Source: Verrucomicrobiota bacterium
Lineage (GTDB): Bacteria > Verrucomicrobiota > Verrucomicrobiia > Chthoniobacterales > UBA10450
Assembly (NCBI GenBank): GCA_003218345.1
Contig: QHNF01000053.1
Coordinates: 1 to 7,492, forward strand
Direction: 5' to 3'
Length of the DNA: 7,492 nt
The notes below the pieces were generated by a model. That model was not told the DNA's origin. It searched no databases and worked only from the letters and a program-made list of their open reading frames with translations. Below, in pieces: positions 1-7,031 of this stretch (positions are counted from its first letter, which is position 1; each line of letters starts with the position of its first letter). The translations under genes were made by a program, and so were the position numbers.

Positions 1-410
1 GTGAGATCCGTGATCATCGTTTGAAAATTGAGGAGAGCCTCGAGCCGGCCTTGCGCGAGCTCCGCCTGATAGGGCGTGTAAGCAGTGTACCAACCTGGGT
101 TTTCGAGAATGTTTCGCTGGATGACCGGCGGGGTGATGCAATCGTAATACCCGGCTCCGATGAACGAGCGCGCGATCTTGTTCTTCCTGGAAATCGCACG
201 CAGCTCGGCCAGCGCTTCCATCTCCGACTTCGCTTCTGGCAAGTTCAGTTCTCGATCCAACCGAATATTTCTTGGAACGGCGGCATCGGTCAATGAATCG
301 AGATCTTCAAAGCCAAGCTCGCGCAACATCGCGCGCACTTCGCCTTTGTTCGGGCCGATATGACGGCGCGCGAATGAATCGATATCGATCCTTTCTTCGC
401 GCGGTTGCAT
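1..410 (-). CDS. gcvP: Glycine dehydrogenase (decarboxylating), P-protein, N-terminal part (cut by window edge)
   Basis: This is the pyridoxal-phosphate P-protein of the glycine cleavage system. It decarboxylates glycine and passes the aminomethyl group to the lipoyl arm of GcvH in the cytoplasm. Only the first 136 codons are present. The visible protein has the FARRHIGP motif at residues 13-20 typical of the P-protein N-terminus, SFIGAGYYD at 82-90, then [17 protein letters not shown] at 99-115 and [11 protein letters not shown] at 121-131, all hallmark stretches of the family. The lysine that binds the cofactor would lie far downstream, outside the window, so the visible part alone does not show whether this is the long single-chain form or the split GcvPA form. 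The opening FxxRHIGP favours the long form. The ATG at 410 is chosen because an in-frame TAA lies only four codons upstream (420-422). No clear Shine-Dalgarno site precedes it. It follows the threonine ammonia-lyase gene by about 100 nt, with a hairpin element between. Confidence 0.96.
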   Translation of the reverse strand, partial: MQPREERIDIDSFARRHIGPNKGEVRAMLRELGFEDLDSLTDAAVPRNIRLDRELNLPEAKSEMEALAELRAISRKNKIARSFIGAGYYDCITPPVIQRNILENPGWYTAYTPYQAELAQGRLEALLNFQTMITDL

Positions 411-457
411 GGGATGAGATTACGGAGGCGGAGAAGCGCTTCAAGCGTCCAAGGCCT

Positions 458-517
458 GGTAGGGACGGCGCGCTGCGGTCGCTGCGGCGATACATCGCCG
501 CGCGCGATGTCCCTATC
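458..517. repeat. Imperfect hairpin element of about 60 nt overlapping the ammonia-lyase stop codon
   Basis: The outer arms are GGTAGGGAC (458-466) and GTCCCTATC (509-517), matching at 8 of 9 positions. They continue inward as CGCGC on both sides after a two-base mismatch. An inner perfect 8-bp palindrome, GCGGCGAT-AC-ATCGCCGC, lies at 484-501, and an unpaired bulge of about ten bases sits on the left side. The minus-strand stop codon TAG of the threonine ammonia-lyase (513-515) lies inside the right arm. No T-run follows on either strand, so it is not a standard intrinsic terminator. It looks like a small dispersed intergenic element (REP- or MITE-like), but the dispersal is inferred. Confidence 0.6.
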
Positions 518-1724
518 TTGAATCGTATGTCTCGACCCCGCGGCTTTTCAATAACGCGCGCAGCTCGGCGAGATGCTGATGGTTTCGGGTTTCGACTGTG
601 CAAAGAACATTCACGGCCGAGACGTCGGAGCTGGCGAAAGCGCGATCGTGCACGACTTGCTTAATGCTTGCACCGGTGAAAGCGATCTGTGTTGCCAAAT
701 CAGCCAGGCCACCAGGTCGATCACTAATCACGGCGGTGAATCGGCCGAGCCTGCCGTCTGTAACCAGACCGCGTTCAATCACGCGACTGAGAACGTTAGG
801 GTCAATGTTGCCGCCGCAAAGCAAGAGAACCACCCGCCTGCCTGAGAGCTCTTTTATCTTTCCGGACATACACGCGGCAAGAGGCGTCGCCGCGGCTCCT
901 TCAATCACGCTTTTTTCCAATTCGACGAGACGCAGGATCGCCAGAGCGATCTGTTCCTCGGTCACAGTGACGGTAAGGTCGACATGTGGTCGCGCAATCT
1001 GAAACGCATTTGTGCCGATCTGTGGAATAGCGAGTCCATCCGCGAGCGTCGGATGCATCGCAATCTTCGTCGGTTTGCCAGCTTCAAGCGCAGCGGAAAA
1101 GCTCGCCACATTTTCCGCTTCAACGGCGACAATTTTCGCGCTCGGTCGCAAAGTCTTGACTGCCAGAGAAACTCCGGCAATCAGACCCGCACCGCCTACG
1201 GGGACAACGACTGCTTCAAGATCGGGAATTTGCTCGACGATTTCGAGGCCCATTGTTCCCTGGCCGGCAATGATTGAGGGATCATCGTAGCCGTCGATGT
1301 AAGCGAAGCCCTTTTCCCTGGCGATTGCGTGCGCATGCGCCTTCGCTTCGCCGAAATCCTTCCCATGCAAAATGACTGTCGCGCCGAGTTTCTGGCAATT
1401 GCTTACCTTTACGAGGGGCGCGAATTTCGGCATCACCACTGTTGCCGGAATGCCGAGCAATCGCCCCTGATACGCGAGTGCTTGGCCATGATTGCCCGCA
1501 GAGGCGGCGATGACCCCGCGCTTCTGTTGGTCGTGCGACAATTGTGCGAGAGCGTTGCGCGCGCCGCGTTCCTTAAAGCTTCCCGTGCGCTGCAAATTGT
1601 CGAGCTTGCAGAAAATTTCCATGCCGGTGATTTCGCCGAGTGGGATGGAAGGCGGACAAGGCGAATAGTAAACTGCGCCTGCGGTCCGGTCGCGCGCCGC
1701 TTCGATGTCCTTGAAGGTGATCAC
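513..1724 (-). CDS. ilvA: Threonine ammonia-lyase (threonine/serine dehydratase) with C-terminal ACT domain
   Basis: This cytoplasmic pyridoxal-phosphate fold-type II enzyme of 403 aa deaminates threonine to 2-oxobutyrate and probably also serine to pyruvate. The cofactor lysine is K51 in GSFKERGARNAL. The substrate loop SAGNHGQALAYQ is at residues 75-86. The phosphate-binding glycine loop at 177-181 reads GGAGL where GGGGL is more usual. LCGGNID is at 302-308. From about residue 325 a single ACT-type regulatory domain follows (SDRPGGLADLA at 334-344). This length and the single ACT domain match the short, tdcB-like threonine ammonia-lyases rather than the roughly 500-residue biosynthetic IlvA, so the symbol could equally be tdcB. 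The start is a GTG, with an in-frame TAG three codons upstream and no visible Shine-Dalgarno site. A hairpin element fills almost all of the short gap to the upstream dikinase gene, and another overlaps this gene's own stop codon. Product confidence is high; catabolic versus biosynthetic role is open. Confidence 0.95.
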   Translation of the reverse strand: MITFKDIEAARDRTAGAVYYSPCPPSIPLGEITGMEIFCKLDNLQRTGSFKERGARNALAQLSHDQQKRGVIAASAGNHGQALAYQGRLLGIPATVVMPKFAPLVKVSNCQKLGATVILHGKDFGEAKAHAHAIAREKGFAYIDGYDDPSIIAGQGTMGLEIVEQIPDLEAVVVPVGGAGLIAGVSLAVKTLRPSAKIVAVEAENVASFSAALEAGKPTKIAMHPTLADGLAIPQIGTNAFQIARPHVDLTVTVTEEQIALAILRLVELEKSVIEGAAATPLAACMSGKIKELSGRRVVLLLCGGNIDPNVLSRVIERGLVTDGRLGRFTAVISDRPGGLADLATQIAFTGASIKQVVHDRAFASSDVSAVNVLCTVETRNHQHLAELRALLKSRGVETYDSR

Positions 1725-1734
1725 GCGTTGCTAA

Positions 1735-1793
1735 GGTAGCGCAAGCGTCCTCGCTTGCGATTTACAAGTTCGCAAACCAGAGGCTCGCGCTAC
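1735..1793. repeat. Imperfect hairpin element of about 59 nt between dikinase and ammonia-lyase genes
   Basis: The left arm (1736-1760) begins GTAGCGC and ends TCGCTTGCGA. The right arm (1770-1793) begins TCGCAAACC and ends GCGCTAC. They pair over about 24 positions with a few mismatches around the 9-base loop TTTACAAGT. Inside the left arm is a further perfect 8-bp hairpin, CGCAAGCG-TCCT-CGCTTGCG (1740-1759). The TAG stop codon of the dikinase gene (1790-1792, minus strand) lies in the right arm. The other end stops 11 nt before the GTG start of the ammonia-lyase gene, so the element occupies the region where a ribosome binding site would normally be. No T-run follows. It resembles the element at 458-517 in size, end sequence and placement. 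Confidence 0.65.
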
Positions 1794-4594
1794 TCTGCTC
1801 GCTCAAGCGCTGCTTGCGCCGCTGCGAGGCGAGCAATGGGAATGCGGAACGGGCTGCAACTTACGTAATCCAAACCGAGCCGGTGACAGAATTTGACGCT
1901 TGCCGGCTCGCCACCGTGTTCACCGCAGATTCCCAGTTTGATGTTTGGGCGGGTCTTGCGTCCAAGGTCGCGAGTTATTTCCATCAGGCGCCCGACACCC
2001 TTCTGGTCAATCGACGCGAACGGATTTGCATCCACAATATCGAGCTCAGCGTAAGCCGGAAGGAAACTGCCGGAATCGTCCCGGCTCATTCCCAGAGTCG
2101 TTTGCGTGAGATCGTTTGTGCCGAAACTAAAGAACTCGGCGTCGCGCGCGATCTGGTCTGCAACGAGTGCGGCGCGGGGAATTTCGATCATTGTACCGAC
2201 GAGATAATTGAATCTTGTTCCCTTCTCGTTTGCCACTTCTCCGGCTACGCGGCGGACGATGTCGATTTGAAGCTTCAGCTCGCGCGGGAATCCGACTAGC
2301 GGAATCATGATTTCAGGGCGGACCCTTACTCCTTTGGCTTGCACTTCCGCGGCGGCTTCGAAAATTGCGCGTGCCTGCATTTCGGAAATTTCGGGATAAA
2401 CGATGCCAAGGCGGCAGCCTCGGTGACCGAGCATCGGGTTAAATTCGTGCAGCTCATGCACGCGGCGAGCAATATGTTCGACGGCCACGCCAAGTTTGTT
2501 TGCGAGTTCGCTCTGTTGTGCGTGATCAGTGGGCAAAAATTCATGGAGCGGCGGATCGAGAAAACGGATTGTGGCGGGCAAACCTTTTAACGCCGTAAAG
2601 ATGCCAAGGAAATCGTCACGCTGGTAAGGAAGCAGTCTCGCCAGGGCCCGGGCTCGTTCGTCTTTTGTGCCGGCAAGAATCATCTCGCGCATGGCGTCAA
2701 TCCGATCGCCTTCAAAAAACATGTGCTCGGTGCGGCAGAGCCCGATGCCTTCCGCGCCAAATGCCACTGCGTTTGCCACCTGCTCGGGCGTATCCGCATT
2801 TGTGCGCACACCAAGCGCGCGGAATTCATCCGTCCACTTCATCAGTTTCGCGTACTCCTGATAAGTGACGCTTTTTTTCGGATCGAGGGAGCGATCGACC
2901 AGCACTTGAACAATTTCCGATGGCGCAGTTGCGACTTCGCCGGCAAAAACTTCTCCAGCAGTTCCGTCGATAGAGATATAATCGCCTCGATTTAACGTCG
3001 TGCCGTTCGCGCTGAGTGTGCGTTTTTGATAATCGATTTGAATTCCGGTCGCGCCGCATACGCACACCTTTCCCATTTGCCGCGCAACCAAGGCTGCATG
3101 CGAAGAAACACCACCACGCGAAGTGAGAATGCCTTCGGCGGCAATCATGCCACGCAAATCTTCTGGCGAAGTTTCAATACGGGCGAGCACTACTTTTTCA
3201 CCTCTCTCCGAGCGCACCACCGCTTCCTCCGCGTTAAAAACAACGCGGCCACAAGCCGCGCCGGGGCCGGCGGCAAGGCCGCTGCCGATTTTTTTCGCCT
3301 CTTTCGCTGATTGTCGATCGAAGATTGGCGCCAAAAGATGAGCAAGCGAATCGGCCGGGATGCGACGCACCGCGTCTTTTTTCGTGATTAATTTTTCATC
3401 GACCATATCGACCGCAATACGCACGGCGGCGTGGCCGGTGCGTTTGCCATTCCGAGTCTGCAGAATGTAGAGGCGATTATTCTCGACGGTGAACTCGAGG
3501 TCCTGCATGTCCTTGAAGTGACGTTCAAGAATCCCGCGGACTTTCATCAGCTCTTTGTGGGCTGCTGGCATTTCCCTTGCCAGATCAGCGATCGCATGCG
3601 GCGTGCGCACGCCCGCGACGACATCTTCACCCTGGGCGTTGATCAAATATTCGCCATAAAAAACTTTCTCTCCGGTCGCTGGATCGCGTGTAAACGCAAC
3701 CCCGGTCGCGCTTGTTTCTCCCATGTTCCCGAACACCATTGTCTGGACATTCACGGCCGTTCCCCAGTCGTGCGGAATTCCATATTTCCGGCGGTAAACG
3801 ATCGCTCGATCATTCATCCACGAGCCGAATACCGCTCCTATCGCGCCCCAGAGCTGCACTTGCGGATCTTGCGGGAAATATTTTCCAGTACGCTCTTTGA
3901 TTAATGCCTTGAACCGTTGCATCAGCTCCTTCAAATCGGCGACCGTCAATCTGACGTCCGGGAAGTCGTGCTTCCCGTACCGTTCATCTTTTAGATGTTC
4001 GATTACCGTCTCGAACGGTTCATGATCTTCGCCTGGCCGTTTCTGAACACCCATCACAACGTCGCCGTACATTTGCACGAAACGCCGGTACGAGTCCCAC
4101 GCGAAACGGGCGTTGTTCGTTTTTTTTGCAACAATCTGGACAACCTCGTCATTCATCCCGAGGTTTAGGATGGTGTCCATCATTCCGGGCATGGAATCGC
4201 GCGCGCCCGACCGCACAGAAACAAGCAATGGCCGCTCTTTGTCGCCGAATTTTTTTCCGACGGATTTCTCGACTCTCGCCAGTGCCGCCGCGACCTGCGC
4301 TTCCAACTCTGGCGGGTAGGCGCGGTTATGCTGGTAAAAGTAACTGCATACTTCGGTTGTGAGTGTAAAACCCGGCGGCACAGGCAGAGCTATGCGGGTC
4401 ATCTCGTGCAAGTTTGCGCCTTTGCCACCCAGCAGCGGTTTCATACCTCCTGATCCGTCTGCGTGCCCGTCGCCGAAGTAGTAAACGTACCGTGGCGTTT
4501 TCTTTTTTTTCCCCCGAGCTCTCACGCGTGCCCGCAATCTCGGTCTTCTTCTTGTGCGCCGAAATCGTTTTGGGACAGCGGATTTTCTCTTCAT
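1790..4594 (-). CDS. ppdK: Pyruvate, phosphate dikinase with basic N-terminal extension
   Basis: This enzyme interconverts pyruvate + ATP + phosphate and phosphoenolpyruvate + AMP + pyrophosphate in the cytoplasm. All domains are present in a 934-aa protein. The nucleotide-binding N-domain starts at YVYYFGDG (36-43) and includes [10 protein letters not shown] (56-65), [16 protein letters not shown] (126-141) and LQTRNGKRT (378-386). The phosphohistidine domain has [12 protein letters not shown] with catalytic H499. The C-terminal PEP/pyruvate barrel has [10 protein letters not shown] (618-627), [12 protein letters not shown] (677-688), FGTNDLTQ (824-831) and the active-site cysteine C890 in [10 protein letters not shown]. 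The ATG at 4594 is preferred. The frame stays open to a TTG at 4711, but that would lie upstream of the likely promoter and adds unconserved sequence. Even from 4594 there are about 35 residues before the conserved start, with roughly 20 Lys/Arg. A later start, such as the TTG at residue 20, would remove much of this tail. The stop codon TAG lies in a hairpin element. Confidence 0.97.
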   Translation of the reverse strand: MKRKSAVPKRFRRTRRRPRLRARVRARGKKKKTPRYVYYFGDGHADGSGGMKPLLGGKGANLHEMTRIALPVPPGFTLTTEVCSYFYQHNRAYPPELEAQVAAALARVEKSVGKKFGDKERPLLVSVRSGARDSMPGMMDTILNLGMNDEVVQIVAKKTNNARFAWDSYRRFVQMYGDVVMGVQKRPGEDHEPFETVIEHLKDERYGKHDFPDVRLTVADLKELMQRFKALIKERTGKYFPQDPQVQLWGAIGAVFGSWMNDRAIVYRRKYGIPHDWGTAVNVQTMVFGNMGETSATGVAFTRDPATGEKVFYGEYLINAQGEDVVAGVRTPHAIADLAREMPAAHKELMKVRGILERHFKDMQDLEFTVENNRLYILQTRNGKRTGHAAVRIAVDMVDEKLITKKDAVRRIPADSLAHLLAPIFDRQSAKEAKKIGSGLAAGPGAACGRVVFNAEEAVVRSERGEKVVLARIETSPEDLRGMIAAEGILTSRGGVSSHAALVARQMGKVCVCGATGIQIDYQKRTLSANGTTLNRGDYISIDGTAGEVFAGEVATAPSEIVQVLVDRSLDPKKSVTYQEYAKLMKWTDEFRALGVRTNADTPEQVANAVAFGAEGIGLCRTEHMFFEGDRIDAMREMILAGTKDERARALARLLPYQRDDFLGIFTALKGLPATIRFLDPPLHEFLPTDHAQQSELANKLGVAVEHIARRVHELHEFNPMLGHRGCRLGIVYPEISEMQARAIFEAAAEVQAKGVRVRPEIMIPLVGFPRELKLQIDIVRRVAGEVANEKGTRFNYLVGTMIEIPRAALVADQIARDAEFFSFGTNDLTQTTLGMSRDDSGSFLPAYAELDIVDANPFASIDQKGVGRLMEITRDLGRKTRPNIKLGICGEHGGEPASVKFCHRLGLDYVSCSPFRIPIARLAAAQAALERAE

Positions 4595-4638
4595 GACGAT
4601 ATCAGAGGTGCGAAAAATCAACAGGGACCGAACGCGCC

Positions 4639-4666
4639 AAAGTAATTTCGGGTGTCGCGCTGTCAA
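4639..4666 (-). promoter_or_regulatory. Probable sigma-70-type promoter for ppdK
   Basis: On the minus strand a perfect -35 hexamer TTGACA (4666-4661) is followed after 16 nt by TACTTT (4644-4639), which matches four of six -10 bases. Initiation would be expected near 4632, giving a leader of about 38 nt before the ATG at 4594. It lies between the PUR-domain gene and ppdK, and argues against the upstream TTG at 4711 as the dikinase start. This rests on sequence match only. Confidence 0.45.
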
Positions 4667-4765
4667 CGATCCTAAACACAGTCGGAGCGGTGCTGTCACC
4701 TGCAAGTTCAAAGAACATTGCAGCCGATGCGCTGCTCTACAGAAAACCTAATGAGCAGTTCAGCG

Positions 4766-4975
4766 TTAAGCTGGTGCGGCTTCGTTGTTCGTCAGAACTT
4801 CAGCAATCGTCGCGGTAAAGTCTTCGACGCCGGTACTGGGCACGATGATGCTGTTGCGCCGGCCATGAGCTTCCTCCGTGATGCGCAGGAATCTCCCACG
4901 GTCGTTCTCGCGGAGCTCCACGTAGAAATGCTTGCGCTCAATCTGCAGTTCTCTCGCCTCGATGATGTTATCCAT
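4766..4975 (-). CDS. Small PUR-alpha-type (PurA/DUF3276-like) ssDNA/RNA-binding protein
   Basis: A 69-residue protein that is a single PUR repeat. ERKHFYVELREN (13-24) gives the first strands, GRFLRITE (27-34) the central strand, and the basic GRRNSIIVPSTGV (38-50) leads into the final helix FTATIAEVL (53-61). Bacterial PUR proteins, such as that of Borrelia burgdorferi, are short, dimerise to form the complete fold, and bind single-stranded DNA and RNA, acting in gene regulation. The role here is inferred from that family. The ATG at 4975 is preceded by CCAGGCAAAA, a weak but suitably spaced AGG ribosome site. The gene ends 171 nt before the dikinase start, with a likely promoter between them, so the two may be separately transcribed. 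Assignment is from motif pattern, not from alignment. Confidence 0.85.
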   Translation of the reverse strand: MDNIIEARELQIERKHFYVELRENDRGRFLRITEEAHGRRNSIIVPSTGVEDFTATIAEVLTNNEAAPA

Positions 4976-5397
4976 TTTTGCCTGGAGCCGTCGACTTTAC
5001 AGCACCACATTTGGGAAAGGGAAGAAAAAAAGACGGCTTGAGCAATTTTCTCTGCGAGCGCATCTTGAGCCGTTTCCCGGAAGCGGTTCGGGCTAAGCCG
5101 CCAAGCGAACTGAATCGCCCTGTGAGCCGCGAGCGCGTTTGTTTTTCTGATGTGTTAAACGCAGCTTCGGGTGTCAGGGATAAAGCGCCTTTTCGTCGGT
5201 TCTGCTAGCGCGGAAACGAATTGTTACGGGCGTAGTTGTTTTCAGCGTGGCTGGAATGAGTTGCTCTCAAAACTCCCAGTGACCGACAGTAATGGTCGCT
5301 CCCGCTCGCACCGAGAATGCGATTATTTAGACGTAGGATGCTGATTTGAAAAGATGGAAAGCATTAGATTTCGCGCGAAGAGATCGGGAAGCTTCTG
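4976..5397. other. Intergenic region without a convincing gene
   Basis: About 420 bases separate the PUR-domain gene from the haloperoxidase gene. The only sizeable open frame (plus strand, 4978-5208, TTG start) has no recognisable motif, opposes all neighbours and looks spurious. I see no tRNA or known RNA motif. A terminator-like stem with a T-run lies at 5025-5073 (minus strand) and a short inverted repeat TGACC/GGTCG near 5280. The promoter of the PUR-domain gene should be in the lower part, but no hexamer pair stands out. Confidence 0.5.
5025..5073 (-). terminator. Weak terminator-like stem with T-run upstream of the PUR-domain gene
   Basis: Read on the minus strand, ACGGCT (5073-5068) pairs perfectly with AGCCGT (5038-5033), and after one C there is a run of seven T (5031-5025). 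The stem is only 6 bp with a 29-nt loop, so it is below normal strength. If real, it would end transcripts coming from the haloperoxidase gene about 330 nt past its stop codon and just before the PUR-domain gene. Confidence 0.3.
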
Positions 5398-6906
5398 CTA
5401 TTTGAATTTTTCACGCTGGTGATGCAAGGGAGCGAAGGCGTGATCGAAGACGTAATCGGCCACGGTGCGCCCCTGGGCGATGCCAGCTGTTTTGTCGAAC
5501 GACCAGTGGATGCCGAGATAAATGCGGCTCTGGCCGTTTTCTTCTTCGGCCTGGGACAGGCAGGAAAAACTGCGTGGCGTGTACGGACGCAGGTTGCCGG
5601 CGTTGTCCTTTGTAGTGCCGTTAAATTCGTCCGACACAAACGTGAACGCGATTGCATCGGTTCCGAAAAAACGGCGCAACGTTTGAAACAGCGCACCGCC
5701 GAATCCGGCGTGGCCGGAAGGATAAGCCGGGAAGGGCGGAGTGAAGTTCGGACCGGTGAGATTACTGGCGGGTGCGCCAAGCGGAGTAAACGTGGTGTCT
5801 CCCACAGTGTCCGCATTGCCGTCGCCGGCACCGGTCGGGCCGGTGCCCGGATCCGATTCGCGAATGCCGGTGATCGGCCGCCAAAAATCCCAGTAATATT
5901 TTGATTCCCATACCGACATGCCGGTGTCGGCCATCGCGGTGTTCACCAGCGCTAACAGCCGCGCAAGATCGACAACCCTCAATTTTTCTTCGTCGGCGAT
6001 TTGGACGGTGATTTGATTGTAAAGTCTTGGCGGCGCGCACAGACTCGGCGTTCCGTCATAAGCCCAGAACGTGCCGATGAACGTTTGTTCGGCCGTCCGG
6101 GTAGTTGGTGTCGTTACTCCGTCGCCGCCGACGCTTTTCACTTCGTTGTAGGCGGCCGTGTATTCGGCGCTGGTCATGTCTGGCGGTGTGGCGACGCGGA
6201 ACTGATCGGTAGCTTCAATCACGAATGGCTTGCACGCACCCCAATGTGCACCAAGCGCGATCGGAATAAGACTGATCGGATCCTGCCGCCAATGGCCGGG
6301 CAGATCGCTCGTGAAATAATCAACACCGACATCTGGTTCAGGGAATTCGGAGCCGTCGGCGACTCGCAGCGCCAGAATTGCGGCGGCAGTGCGTTGACCA
6401 AGGTCGATACCTCCAGCCTTGGCTGGTATATTATTGATTTTCGCCAGATCGTCAGCCAGGAACGAATCGAAACTTGACGCCTGCGATGGATAAAGGGGGA
6501 CTAACGTGTCGTGCGCGGCTTGGGCAACTGCAGCATCAAGGGAGACCGCACCATGCCGGGCCTGAACACCGGTGTAGCTTTCGTAACGTTGAATGATCGC
6601 GTCGACAGCATCAAAGATGGCGATGTGCACAATGGCCATGGCGCGGCTGGAGCGGCCGGGGCCGAGTTGTTCGCCGAATACTCGAGTCTCACCGGGCCCG
6701 ATGGGTGTGTGATCGAGTCCGCTGGCGTCGATCGCGATCTGGTTCCAGCGATGAACCGAATCAAGACCCAATTTTGGCCCGCTCGGTTTCGCGACAAATG
6801 GAGCGGCGTTGAAGAGTGGGCCGAGAGCTTTGTGATGATCCTGGGCGGAAGTCTGCGCCAGCGCAGAAACAGCAGTAGTCAGGCAGAGTAGGGAGATGGT
6901 TTTCAA
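5398..6906 (-). CDS. Secreted vanadium-dependent haloperoxidase / PAP2-superfamily enzyme, chloroperoxidase-like
   Basis: This protein belongs to the vanadium haloperoxidase/acid phosphatase superfamily. Family members either oxidise halides with hydrogen peroxide or hydrolyse phosphate esters. From the TTG at 6906 it has 502 aa and a signal peptide (MKTISLLCLTTAVSALA, cleavage predicted after A17), so it should act outside the cytoplasmic membrane. The full signature is present: KX6RP with K336 and R343, PSGH with H399, and SRX5HX3D with R461, H467 and D471. The stretch PPFPAYPSGHAGFGGALFQ (about 390-408) is very close to what I recall of the Curvularia inaequalis chloroperoxidase active site, and W333 and F392 occupy the positions of its W350 and F397. 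The TTG is chosen because TGGAGG lies 6 nt upstream of it. An in-frame ATG at 6927 (MYNWRLIL...) would also leave a signal peptide but lacks a ribosome site. No partner gene lies next to it. Halide specificity, or phosphatase activity instead, cannot be settled from sequence. Confidence 0.92.
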   Translation of the reverse strand: MKTISLLCLTTAVSALAQTSAQDHHKALGPLFNAAPFVAKPSGPKLGLDSVHRWNQIAIDASGLDHTPIGPGETRVFGEQLGPGRSSRAMAIVHIAIFDAVDAIIQRYESYTGVQARHGAVSLDAAVAQAAHDTLVPLYPSQASSFDSFLADDLAKINNIPAKAGGIDLGQRTAAAILALRVADGSEFPEPDVGVDYFTSDLPGHWRQDPISLIPIALGAHWGACKPFVIEATDQFRVATPPDMTSAEYTAAYNEVKSVGGDGVTTPTTRTAEQTFIGTFWAYDGTPSLCAPPRLYNQITVQIADEEKLRVVDLARLLALVNTAMADTGMSVWESKYYWDFWRPITGIRESDPGTGPTGAGDGNADTVGDTTFTPLGAPASNLTGPNFTPPFPAYPSGHAGFGGALFQTLRRFFGTDAIAFTFVSDEFNGTTKDNAGNLRPYTPRSFSCLSQAEEENGQSRIYLGIHWSFDKTAGIAQGRTVADYVFDHAFAPLHHQREKFK

Positions 6907-6912
6907 AATGAG

Positions 6913-6918
6913 CCTCCA
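6913..6918 (-). promoter_or_regulatory. Shine-Dalgarno site deciding the TTG start of the haloperoxidase gene
   Basis: TGGAGG on the minus strand, followed by the 6-nt spacer CTCATT and then TTG AAA ACC. This is the only strong ribosome binding site in the window. It favours the TTG at 6906 over the in-frame ATG at 6927, which lies upstream of the site. Confidence 0.7.
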
Positions 6919-6952
6919 GTTATACATAAAAATGAAGAGATGCCTCGATTTT

Positions 6953-7000
6953 TTTGCTCGCCAAGCGGCGAATGTTTGATTCATCCGCTTGGCGAGCAAA
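6953..7000. repeat. Perfect 16-bp inverted repeat with 16-nt loop
   Basis: TTTGCTCGCCAAGCGG (6953-6968) is the exact reverse complement of CCGCTTGGCGAGCAAA (6985-7000). The loop can fold further through GAAT/ATTC (6970-6973 with 6979-6982). A run of T lies before the left arm on the plus strand, so on the minus strand an A-run follows the stem. Neither strand has the T-run after the stem that an intrinsic terminator needs. It lies between the sigma-factor frame and the haloperoxidase gene, about 25 nt before the earliest likely start of the latter. It could be an RNA structure in the leader, a protein-binding site or a remnant of a small element. Confidence 0.75.
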
Positions 7001-7031
7001 TATCTGCGGTTGCGTTAGCGACTAATTTGAA

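Noticed and set aside
378..389. Perfect palindrome ATCGATATCGAT
   Set aside because: It encodes part of the IDID stretch of the P-protein and is probably a by-product of codon choice. It is too short to claim as an operator.
307..664. Open frames on both strands crossing the gcvP start and the ammonia-lyase end
   Set aside because: They run through two conserved genes and a hairpin in the wrong frame, are rich in arginine as expected from shadow frames, and show no family motif.
4595..4711. Extension of ppdK to the upstream TTG at 4711
   Set aside because: The added 39 residues are not family-like, and a good promoter match (4639-4666) lies inside this stretch, so transcription likely begins downstream of that TTG.
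4732..4758. Stem CTGCTC/GAGCAG just after the PUR-domain stop codon
   Set aside because: Only 6 bp with a 15-nt loop and no T-run; not distinguishable from chance.
4978..5208. Plus-strand open frame of 76 codons in the gap between the PUR-domain and haloperoxidase genes
   Set aside because: TTG start, overlaps no ribosome site, opposes every neighbouring gene and has no recognisable motif. Its first part includes the leader of the PUR-domain gene.
5419..6891. Several plus-strand open frames of 120-160 codons opposite the haloperoxidase gene
   Set aside because: They are antisense shadows of a clearly conserved protein in GC-rich sequence. None shows a domain.
6907..6999. Extension of the haloperoxidase gene to the TTG at 6999
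   Set aside because: It would translate through the perfect inverted repeat and bury the signal peptide about 30 residues from the N-terminus.
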